From Fidelibacterota bacterium (lineage in GTDB: Bacteria > Fidelibacterota > UBA2242), in the NCBI GenBank assembly GCA_003645845.1, contig QNCV01000198.1, forward strand, positions 1-5,297: DNA of 5,297 nt. Reading direction: 5' to 3'. The notes beneath the pieces were generated by a model. The model saw only the letters and a program-made list of their open reading frames with translations. It was not told the origin of the DNA and made no database searches. Made by a program: the position numbers and the translations under genes. Below, in pieces: positions 1 to 5,297 of this stretch. Every line of letters starts with the position of its first letter. Within the stretch, counting starts at the first letter, position 1.

Positions 1-708
1 AATGATGATAATTGGAGCCTGACTGATTACAATGGGGCGTCCTCATTGAGTGTTGTGACGAAGGATGGAGAATACCGTATTGTAATTAACGACGGAGGCT
101 CCGAGACCTGGAATGTTCAGCTGATTCAGGGCAATATGCCCCTGGTGCAGGGCCGTGAATATCTCTTTGAATTTGACGGCTATGCCGTTGAGAACAGAAT
201 TATCGATGCGCGCATAGAGAAAAACGGTTCGCCCTGGAATAACTACAGTAAAACGGCGGCACTCTACCTGACAACTCAGAAAAAGCACTTTTCCTATTCG
301 TTTACTATGGAAGAACCCAGTGACTTTAATGCCCGGGTCAGTTTCAATTGCGGTACCTCCGATGTGGATGTTATTCTCGATAACATCGCTGTATATGAAC
401 TTGTGGAAAATGGGGTTGCCGGCCTGGGAGAGTCAGTTTCGGGAGTGTTTATTTTGAACGGTAATTATCCGAATCCCTTTAATCCGGAAACGACGATCAA
501 TTTTGAAATGCTGAAAAGGGAGATTGTTTCGGTTTGTATTTATAATATCCGGGGTGAGCTGATTGAGACTCTGATTGATTCCAGAATGCTGACTCCGGGT
601 TGTTACTCCGCTGTTTGGAATGCTGTGAATAGAAGCGCAGGGGTCTATTTATTCAGGGTGCAGACGGAATATGAAATGAAAACCGGCAAAATGATTTTGT
701 TGAAATAG
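1..708 (+). CDS. Secreted CBM4/9-type carbohydrate-binding protein with T9SS sorting domain (5' partial)
   Basis: The frame is open from base 1, so the gene starts upstream; a TTG at 46 lies inside the first domain and is not taken as the start. 235 residues are visible. Visible residues 1 to about 130 read like a CBM4/9 beta-sandwich: a 'DDNWSL' opening, 'GGSETWNVQL', a 'QGREYLFEFDG' strand, and the closing 'SDVDVILDNIAVYEL' strand characteristic of the family. Visible residues from about 151 to the end form a type A Por secretion C-terminal domain, with NYPNPFNP at residue 155 (bases 463-486), 'IYNIRGELI', 'AGVYLFRV' and a terminal 'ILLK'. Such proteins cross the outer membrane by T9SS, after which the tail is cleaved and the protein is anchored or released. 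CBM4/9 modules usually accompany glycoside hydrolase domains, so the missing N-terminal part may be a catalytic domain; that is inference. The next gene starts 38 bases downstream on the same strand, suggesting a shared transcript. Confidence 0.85.
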   Translation, partial: NDDNWSLTDYNGASSLSVVTKDGEYRIVINDGGSETWNVQLIQGNMPLVQGREYLFEFDGYAVENRIIDARIEKNGSPWNNYSKTAALYLTTQKKHFSYSFTMEEPSDFNARVSFNCGTSDVDVILDNIAVYELVENGVAGLGESVSGVFILNGNYPNPFNPETTINFEMLKREIVSVCIYNIRGELIETLIDSRMLTPGCYSAVWNAVNRSAGVYLFRVQTEYEMKTGKMILLK

Positions 709-733
709 AGAGAAACCCACAACTTGAATTTTC

Positions 734-739
734 AGGAGG
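734..739 (+). promoter_or_regulatory. Strong Shine-Dalgarno site for the ASST-family gene
   Basis: A perfect AGGAGG sits 7 bases before the ATG at 747, which fixes the start of the 945-residue gene. It contrasts with the poor ribosome site in front of the radical SAM gene at 3997, so the organism does use Shine-Dalgarno pairing for at least some genes. Confidence 0.85.
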
Positions 740-746
740 CGATAAA

Positions 747-3584
747 ATGAAAAACAGAAAATGGATTTTTGCGGTAGTGGTGTGTTTGGCTCAAAGTCTT
801 CTTTCAGGCAAACCCTTAGAGCAATTTCAATATGTTTCACCGGTGCCGAATTCGACATTAAATTCCCGTGAATCCAACATCATTCTTCGTCAGGGAGACC
901 GGATTGATTCAGGCAGTTTGAAAACCGGTTTAGTCGAAGTCACCGGTTCGCTGGGGGGTAGATATTCCGGCAAACTGGTTCTGTCGGATGATAATAAAAC
1001 GCTTCAATTCTTTCCGGACAGACCTTATGAACCGAATGAAACAGTTACGGTTCGACTTAGCAGCGGTCTGAGAACACAAACCGGGAAAGAAATATCAGAA
1101 ACATCTTTTTCGTTTGTGGTGACACCGTTGCAGGAACCTTTTGTCGAGTGGGATGAATCGGTGAAAATTCACAGGATGAATAGGAAAAGTTTGACAAAAA
1201 CATTGTCGGATACACTTCCGGGGGATTTTCCGAGATTTAGCATTATTAATAATGGCGGCACAGCGTCCGGATATCTTTTCGGCGGCAGTAATTCTTCTGT
1301 TGACTCCGTGGGAAATTATTTCATGATCCTTGACAATGAGGGAAATCCGCAGTTCTACAGCAAGGAATTGAGCGCCGGTAATTTACAGTTGACCGGGCAA
1401 TTTGCATCGGCGTTTCCCCTGGGGCCAAAGCATCAGTATATTTGGTATATCAAAGATCAGACATTCAGTATCATCGATTCTTTTCAAATGGGGAATGGTT
1501 ACATTGCCGACAATCATGATTTTCAACTTTTGCCTAACGGGCATGCAATAATGCTGGCCTACGATACTCAACCTATAGATATGAGTAAATTGGTGGAAGG
1601 CGGACAACCGGATGCCATGGTTACCGGTTCCATCATTCAGGAGTTGGATCTGAACAGAAATGTTGTTTATCAATGGCGCTGCTGGGATCATATTCCGATT
1701 ACCGATTCATATAAGGATTTAACCAAAAGGAGATTCGATTATATTCATGTAAACTCCATTGAACTCGATAATGACGGTCATATTATTCTATCCTGTCGGG
1801 AAACTTCTGAAATTATCAAAATCAGTCGAATTACCGGTGAAACCATCTGGCGGTGGGGCGGTAAAAAAAATCAGTTCACAATATTGAATGATCACGAGGA
1901 AAACGCGCCCAGATATTTCAAGTTACAGCATTCCGTGCGGCGTTTACCGAATGGTAACATTATCATGTTTGATAACGGCGCCGATAAAAACGATAATCAG
2001 CGTAAATATACCCGGGCTGTTGAGTATGCAATGGATGAAATAAATATGACAGCAACAATGGTCTGGGAGTTCCGACATGATCCCGATATTCTATCGTTGT
2101 CCGGAGGAAAAGTTGTTCGCTTTGAAAATGGCAATACTGCCATTAATTGGGGGTCTGCTTCGCGGGAAGGAGGGCCCGCTTATACGGAAGTGAACTCTTC
2201 GGGAGAGTTGGTCTATGAAATATCCTTTGCAGAACCGGACGTGAACGGGAATTTTTCCCGTTACTTATGGTATGACCTTGAACCTGTCAGAATCGTAACA
2301 CATACTGAAGTGATGGATGGAAATACATACGATTTCAGCGAGGGGGATTCTGTTGTTACAGGCGTGTCCGTTAAAATCAACACATATCTTGGCGACGGTT
2401 ATAATGAATTGACGGTCAAAAGAGAGCCCTATGGACCCTTATACCCTGAATTCGCCGAGCGTGCGCCCATTGTTTTTCCGGTACGCATTACTCTTTCACA
2501 ATTTGCCATCACCTCTATCAATGCGGATATCATTCTCGATTTAAATGAGTTTGATTTTACCGATCCCGATTCTCTGGTCATTTTCTATCGTGAGTTTCCC
2601 GGCAGCGGGCTCTTTCTGCCATTAACTACGGATTATAATCGTGTAACCAAAACGCTCAAGGCCACGATAACAAAATTTGGTGAATATATCGTCACTAAGC
2701 CGGATTTCAAATCGGTGGCTTATGCACCGATATTGATAACTCCGGAAGATTCGCTATCAGTGAACTATACTTTGAATCTTGATTTGGTCTGGACCCCGGT
2801 GGGATATGTGACAGAGTACCAGGTTCAGGTGGCAATGGACAGTGATTTTACAAATGTGCTGATTGATGAAGAACATTTAAAAACAACCAGATTAACAATT
2901 AATTCTCTCCAAAACAATACGGCATATTTCTGGCGGGTTCGATCATTTAACGATGCCGGTGAAAGCCAATGGTCTGAAACGCAGCGATTTTTAACGACAT
3001 CTCCATTTATATCACTCAATACACCGGACGGTGGCGAGGAGTGGCAGGTGGGACTTTCATACAGGATTCTGTGGAATGATAATATTGCAGAAGATGTTGT
3101 GCTTGAATTATTGAAAAATGATCAATCGGCTGCGATTATTGACACCACGGAAAGCTCGGGAATTTATCTCTGGGAAATTGATCCCGGTTTAATGCCCGGC
3201 ACAGACTACAAAGTGAAAATTTATAATGTGTCCGATACTTTGCTCTTCGATGTCAGCAGTACGTGTTTTACATTAATGGATACAACTGTAGCGATCAATC
3301 CGGAACAATCCACCGTAATTGATCATTTTGCGCTCCATCAAAATTACCCGAATCCCTTCAATAACTCTACAATTATCGGTTACCAGATACCCGCGGCTGT
3401 GCCGGTGTGCCTGAGTATCTATAATATTCATGGGCAGCTGGTTGACAGGTTTTACAGAAAGGATAACGCTCCCGGCGTCTATTCGCTGGAGTGGAAGGCT
3501 GATAATCTATGCAGCGGCGTTTATATTTATCGAATTGAAGCAGGGCAATTCAGCGCCGTACGGAAATGTATATTGGTAAAATAG
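747..3584 (+). CDS. Secreted multidomain arylsulfotransferase (ASST) family protein with T9SS sorting domain
   Basis: 945 residues. Residues 1-21 form a signal peptide (KNRK, then a WIFAVVVCLAQSLL core). Residues about 27-128 resemble a bacterial Ig-like (Big_5) domain ending 'SFSFVVTP'. Residues about 160-510 match the ASST beta-propeller, which in characterised members moves sulfate from one phenolic ester to another in the periplasm without PAPS. Family-type residues are visible: His257 in 'DNHDF', 'WDH' at His315, His334 and Asn336 in 'HVNS', Arg351 in 'SCRETS', and His395 in 'LQHSVRRLPNGNI', the likely equivalent of the sulfated histidine of E. coli AssT (His436). No cysteine lies between Arg351 and His395, so the AssT active-site-near disulfide appears absent. 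Then follow an unassigned beta region (about 510-655), a fibronectin III-like domain (659-751), a Kre9/KNH-like domain (about 753-843; 'PDGGEEWQVG') and a T9SS type A tail (about 863-945; NYPNPFN at 866-872, ending 'ILVK'). It is predicted to sit on the cell surface. The substrate is unknown, and a structural rather than enzymatic role is possible. Confidence 0.85.
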   Translation: MKNRKWIFAVVVCLAQSLLSGKPLEQFQYVSPVPNSTLNSRESNIILRQGDRIDSGSLKTGLVEVTGSLGGRYSGKLVLSDDNKTLQFFPDRPYEPNETVTVRLSSGLRTQTGKEISETSFSFVVTPLQEPFVEWDESVKIHRMNRKSLTKTLSDTLPGDFPRFSIINNGGTASGYLFGGSNSSVDSVGNYFMILDNEGNPQFYSKELSAGNLQLTGQFASAFPLGPKHQYIWYIKDQTFSIIDSFQMGNGYIADNHDFQLLPNGHAIMLAYDTQPIDMSKLVEGGQPDAMVTGSIIQELDLNRNVVYQWRCWDHIPITDSYKDLTKRRFDYIHVNSIELDNDGHIILSCRETSEIIKISRITGETIWRWGGKKNQFTILNDHEENAPRYFKLQHSVRRLPNGNIIMFDNGADKNDNQRKYTRAVEYAMDEINMTATMVWEFRHDPDILSLSGGKVVRFENGNTAINWGSASREGGPAYTEVNSSGELVYEISFAEPDVNGNFSRYLWYDLEPVRIVTHTEVMDGNTYDFSEGDSVVTGVSVKINTYLGDGYNELTVKREPYGPLYPEFAERAPIVFPVRITLSQFAITSINADIILDLNEFDFTDPDSLVIFYREFPGSGLFLPLTTDYNRVTKTLKATITKFGEYIVTKPDFKSVAYAPILITPEDSLSVNYTLNLDLVWTPVGYVTEYQVQVAMDSDFTNVLIDEEHLKTTRLTINSLQNNTAYFWRVRSFNDAGESQWSETQRFLTTSPFISLNTPDGGEEWQVGLSYRILWNDNIAEDVVLELLKNDQSAAIIDTTESSGIYLWEIDPGLMPGTDYKVKIYNVSDTLLFDVSSTCFTLMDTTVAINPEQSTVIDHFALHQNYPNPFNNSTIIGYQIPAAVPVCLSIYNIHGQLVDRFYRKDNAPGVYSLEWKADNLCSGVYIYRIEAGQFSAVRKCILVK

Positions 3585-3609
3585 TTATCGTTGCGAATTG
3601 GAGCAATAA

Positions 3610-3731
3610 TCAATAACAAGTAAGAAGAATTTGCCATTTTTAAGGATAATAACCACCCCTCTTAACTGAAATAATTCCAATTAAAAATAGCTGCCGATTA
3701 CTTGGAATTTATTGAGATGGTTTGTTATTGA
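3610..3731. repeat. Nested inverted repeats downstream of the ASST gene
   Basis: The outer arms TCAATAACAA (3610-3619) and TTGTTATTGA (3722-3731) are perfect 10-base complements, extendable by two G-T pairs. Inside them AATTCCAA (3673-3680) pairs with TTGGAATT (3702-3709), and short ACCA/TGGT (3652-3655/3718-3721) and CTC/GAG (3659-3661/3714-3716) matches lie between, so nearly the whole right arm could be paired. It starts 26 bases after the ASST stop codon and could fold in the 3' untranslated RNA. There is no run of T after it, so it is not a standard terminator. In such AT-rich DNA, chance pairing is a real alternative. Confidence 0.35.
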
Positions 3732-3740
3732 GTGGTGATA

Positions 3741-3781
3741 ATACAAAAAGCCGGGTCTCCTGGGGGTGTGAAACCCGGCTT
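3741..3781 (-). terminator. Rho-independent-type terminator reading on the minus strand
   Basis: AAGCCGGGT (3748-3756) and ACCCGGCTT (3773-3781) form a GC-rich 9-base-pair stem with a 16-base loop. On the minus strand the stem is followed by a T run (TTTTTGTATT, counting the last stem bases), as in an intrinsic terminator. On the + strand only two T's precede AAA, so it would serve the upstream ASST gene poorly. It lies about 60 bases beyond the stop of the possible minus-strand remnant at 3841-3921, a normal distance for a terminator. No intact minus-strand gene is present in the window. Confidence 0.5.
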
Positions 3782-3840
3782 AAACTCCACCGTCGGAAAA
3801 TGTAGTTGCTAAAGAATATTTAAAAAGTCTTTAACTCTAC

Positions 3841-3921
3841 TTAAAATTCAAGTCTAAAAACACCCGCTGGATTATAAAAAACCGGAGAATTAGATGCAAC
3901 AATTTTCTCGATGTCCTGCTT
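3841..3921 (-). pseudogene. Possible C-terminal remnant of a minus-strand outer-membrane protein gene
   Basis: Reading the minus strand gives 26 codons ending in NPAGVFRLEF and then TAA. The last residues alternate in the way of a C-terminal strand of an outer-membrane beta-barrel, with Phe last and Leu and Phe at the third and fifth places from the end. The frame is closed just upstream by TAA and TGA, there is no start codon, and the region beyond runs into the radical SAM gene, so this cannot be a full gene. A minus-strand terminator follows at 3781-3741. The reading is that a gene was mostly deleted and left its tail and terminator. A chance open stretch of this length is quite possible, so the call is tentative. 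Confidence 0.25.
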
Positions 3922-3924
3922 TTA

Positions 3925-4001
3925 ATCACTATTTCAAATCGTTAAATTCAGTCTGTAATTATTTCTCGTTATTGACAGGTTGTAAGAGAAGAAATAGTGA
4001 T
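3925..4001 (+). promoter_or_regulatory. Inverted repeat that could mask the radical SAM start codon
   Basis: ATCACTATTTC (3925-3935) is the exact reverse complement of GAAATAGTGAT (3991-4001), which contains the GTG start codon at 3997-3999. The adjoining GAGAA (3986-3990) is complementary to TTCTC (3963-3967). Together the 16-base stretch GAGAAGAAATAGTGAT, covering the start and the only purine-rich ribosome-site candidate, could be fully paired in the messenger RNA, with a 27-base bulge on the left side. This would reduce translation initiation if the transcript starts before 3925. Regulation is inference; no ligand-binding element is recognised. Confidence 0.3.
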
Positions 4002-5199
4002 AAAAATAACAGATGTAAAAAAAGATAGCATTGCCGAGCAATCAGGTATCCGGAAAAATGATGTTCTGGTCAGCCTGAATAATCACAACATCAACGATTT
4101 TCTGGATTATTTATTTTATCAGTCTGAAGAGCATCTTTCGATTGAATTTGAACAATTGCACCAGCGTAAAGAGGTAATTGTTGAAAAATCTTTTGACGAA
4201 GATTTGGGGTTAAAATTTCAAGAAATGAGAATCAGATCCTGTTCAAATAATTGCATCTTTTGCTTTATCAGACAGAATCCGCCGAAAATGCGCCGTCAAA
4301 TATATTTCTGTGACGAGGATTACCGCTATTCATTTCTCTACGGCAATTATATAACCCTGACCGATATAAGTGACGCTGATTTGCGACGGATCAGCGAGCA
4401 ACGGTTATCGCCGCTCTATATATCCGTGCATGCAACCGATCCGGATGTTCGCAAAGCGATATTTCGTTTTCGCTCTGACGATGATCGCCTGATGGAAAAA
4501 ATTGATTATCTTGTAAAGAATCGCATTGAATTACATACTCAGGTTGTTTTGGTCCCCGGATTGAATGACGGAGAGGTCCTCGAGAAAACAATACGGGACC
4601 TATACCGGTTTAAAAACGGTTTAAAAACGGTGGCAATTGTACCGGTTGGGTTAACAATGCACCGAAAAAGATTACCGGTAATTCAACCGGTTACACCCGA
4701 TCTTGCCGGGATGTTAATCGAGCAATCACAGCGCTGGGACCGTGATTTGCGGAATAATGAAGGTGATCCCTTCGTTTATCTTGCCGATGAAATTTACCTG
4801 TTGGCAAAAGCAGCCATTCCCGAAACAGAACATTACGGACCCTTTTACCAGATAGAAAATGGGGTGGGTTTATGCCGTCAGTTACTTGACTCAATCGGTT
4901 CTGTCCGAAAAGCAAACTTGAAAATAACCGGGAAATTCTGCTTTATTACCGGTAAATTGGCAGAACCTTTACTACATGAAAAAATATTACCAAAATTTAA
5001 CCAACAGAAAAATCTCAATGTTCAACTGGTCCCAATCGAGAATAACTTCTTTGGTACATCGGTGACGGTCTCGGGATTAATAACCGGCAGGGATATTATT
5101 GATCAGTTTCCGAAAAATACGGATTATAATTGTATCTTTTTACCACCGAATTGTATTAATGATAATGGTCTTTTGTTGGATGACGTAACACCCGATTAG
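3997..5199 (+). CDS. PDZ / radical SAM / DUF512 protein, interrupted near its C-terminus by an in-frame TAG
   Basis: 400 residues to the TAG. Residues 1 to about 50 are a PDZ-like domain ('SGIRKNDVLVSLN'). The radical SAM core follows, with the cluster-binding CX3CX2C motif C82-SNN-C86-IF-C89, then 'DEDYRYSFLYGNYITLT' and 'LSPLYISVHATDP', all typical of this family. The C-terminal DUF512 part shows 'FVYLADEIYLLA', 'IENGVGLCRQLLD', 'FFGTSVTVSGLITG' and 'LLLDDVT'. The reaction is unknown; some related entries carry only a generic Fe-S oxidoreductase name. GTG at 3997 is the only usual start after an in-frame TGA at 3973; the ribosome site is weak (GAGAAG). Members from memory run to about 430-450 residues. 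The TAG falls just after 'DDVTPD', where homologues continue, and matching sequence does follow in frame (5200-5277). The product may be truncated but functional, read through, or the TAG may be an error. The following probable der gene fits the usual gene order. Confidence 0.85.
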   Translation: MIKITDVKKDSIAEQSGIRKNDVLVSLNNHNINDFLDYLFYQSEEHLSIEFEQLHQRKEVIVEKSFDEDLGLKFQEMRIRSCSNNCIFCFIRQNPPKMRRQIYFCDEDYRYSFLYGNYITLTDISDADLRRISEQRLSPLYISVHATDPDVRKAIFRFRSDDDRLMEKIDYLVKNRIELHTQVVLVPGLNDGEVLEKTIRDLYRFKNGLKTVAIVPVGLTMHRKRLPVIQPVTPDLAGMLIEQSQRWDRDLRNNEGDPFVYLADEIYLLAKAAIPETEHYGPFYQIENGVGLCRQLLDSIGSVRKANLKITGKFCFITGKLAEPLLHEKILPKFNQQKNLNVQLVPIENNFFGTSVTVSGLITGRDIIDQFPKNTDYNCIFLPPNCINDNGLLLDDVTPD

Positions 5200-5277
5200 A
5201 GCGCCGAGGCGATTGGCGCGCCGGTGAAAGTTGGTTTTTATGATATGGAAGAAATGGTGAATCCATTTGAAGAATGA
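5200..5277 (+). other. In-frame C-terminal continuation of the radical SAM/DUF512 gene after the TAG
   Basis: Twenty-five codons follow TAG 5197-5199 in the same frame and end at TGA 5275-5277. They include 'AEAIGAPVKVGFYD', which resembles the 'LGVPVxVV' stretch that ends DUF512 proteins shortly after the 'LDDxT' motif. With this part the protein would be 426 residues, close to the family norm. The TGA overlaps the likely TTG start of the next gene by 11 bases, a tight operon junction expected for an intact gene, not for one ending at 5199. No shift of frame is needed: a single base change, such as from CAG or GAG, would explain the stop. Confidence 0.6.
5256..5260 (+). promoter_or_regulatory. 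Likely ribosome binding site for the probable der gene
   Basis: GGTGA lies 6 bases before the TTG at 5267. The in-frame TGA at 5258-5260 overlaps this site and excludes any start further upstream, so the site supports a TTG start. It is embedded in the C-terminal continuation of the radical SAM gene, which suggests translational coupling. Confidence 0.4.
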
Positions 5278-5297
5278 ACCTGTTGTAGCGATTATCG
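5267..5297 (+). CDS. der: Probable GTPase Der (EngA), first ten codons only
   Basis: From TTG 5267 the frame reads (M)KNEPVVAIIG if the last base, G, begins a glycine codon. 'PVVAIxG' directly before GRPNVGKS is the usual beginning of Der, the double-domain GTPase that helps assemble the 50S ribosomal subunit; the P-loop itself lies outside the window. The frame is closed by TGA at 5258-5260, leaving TTG as the only ordinary start. The gene order DUF512 radical SAM protein followed by der is seen in many bacteria (from memory, especially Firmicutes), and this context carries much of the call. With only ten codons visible, another P-loop GTPase is possible. Confidence 0.6.
   Translation, partial: MKNEPVVAII

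Larger units (their letters stand above)
3585..3996. other. 412-base intergenic spacer
   Basis: This AT-rich stretch separates the secreted-protein pair from the radical SAM/der pair. No + strand gene is visible. It holds a nested inverted repeat (3610-3731), a minus-strand terminator (3741-3781), a possible minus-strand C-terminal gene remnant (3841-3921) and the left arm of an inverted repeat reaching the next start codon (3925-4001). I see no tRNA, CRISPR array or known riboswitch core. No convincing sigma-70 or Bacteroidetes-type promoter could be placed, so the promoter for the radical SAM gene is unassigned. Confidence 0.7.

Noticed and set aside
46..708. TTG at 46 as the start of the first gene.
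   Set aside because: The frame is open to base 1 and the upstream codons read as the start of the CBM4/9 domain, so the gene continues off the window; no signal peptide follows the TTG.
3748..3781. The GC-rich hairpin as terminator of the ASST gene on the + strand.
   Set aside because: On the + strand only two T's follow the stem, and it lies about 165 bases past the stop codon; the T run is on the other strand.
3837..3929. Minus-strand 30-residue open frame starting with GTG, cationic and hydrophobic.
   Set aside because: It has no ribosome site, no recognisable family, and overlaps in another frame the remnant that has a more protein-like ending.
3972..4000. TTGACA at 3972-3977 as a -35 promoter element for the radical SAM gene.
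   Set aside because: The expected -10 position falls on TAGTGA across the GTG start codon, which would leave no untranslated leader and is a poor -10 match.
706..5199. Genome-wide reassignment of TAG to an amino acid.
   Set aside because: TAG ends the first two genes exactly at the expected lysine terminus of their T9SS domains, so TAG works as a stop there.
5215..5222. GGCGCGCC palindrome after the amber codon.
   Set aside because: A single 8-base palindrome inside plausible coding sequence; nothing points to a regulatory or recombination site.

Overview
The window most likely comes from a bacterium of the FCB superphylum (Calditrichota, KSB1, Ignavibacteria or a similar lineage). The main clue is that both secreted proteins end in a Por-type (type IX secretion, T9SS) C-terminal sorting domain of the 'NYPNPFN' kind, which is typical of those groups. 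Base composition is moderate and AT-leaning. The exact phylum cannot be settled from this window.

Layout, left to right, with all clear genes on the + strand: (1) positions 1-708 hold the 3' part of a secreted protein with a CBM4/9-like carbohydrate-binding domain and a T9SS sorting domain; its N-terminus, and any catalytic domain, lies outside the window. (2) After a 38-base gap with a strong AGGAGG ribosome site comes a 945-residue secreted arylsulfotransferase-family (ASST) beta-propeller protein (747-3584). Its propeller is flanked by Ig-like, fibronectin-like and Kre9/KNH-like modules and followed by a second T9SS sorting domain. These two genes may be co-transcribed and are predicted to act at the cell surface. 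(3) A 412-base spacer (3585-3996) contains a nested inverted repeat, a rho-independent-type terminator that reads on the minus strand, a possible minus-strand gene remnant ending like an outer-membrane barrel, and an inverted repeat that covers the start codon of the next gene. (4) At 3997 begins a PDZ / radical SAM / DUF512 protein of the family often found directly upstream of the ribosome-assembly GTPase gene der. Here the reading frame meets an in-frame TAG at 5197-5199, yet family-like coding sequence continues in the same frame for 25 more codons to a TGA at 5275-5277. (5) The first ten codons of a probable der gene begin at TTG 5267, overlapping the end of that extension, and run off the window.

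The strongest item for a second look is the amber codon close to the end of the radical SAM gene: a recent nonsense mutation, a sequencing error, or readthrough. Next are the unusually modular surface ASST protein, the start-codon-covering inverted repeat, and the minus-strand relic with its own terminator. I did not find a clear new multi-gene system.
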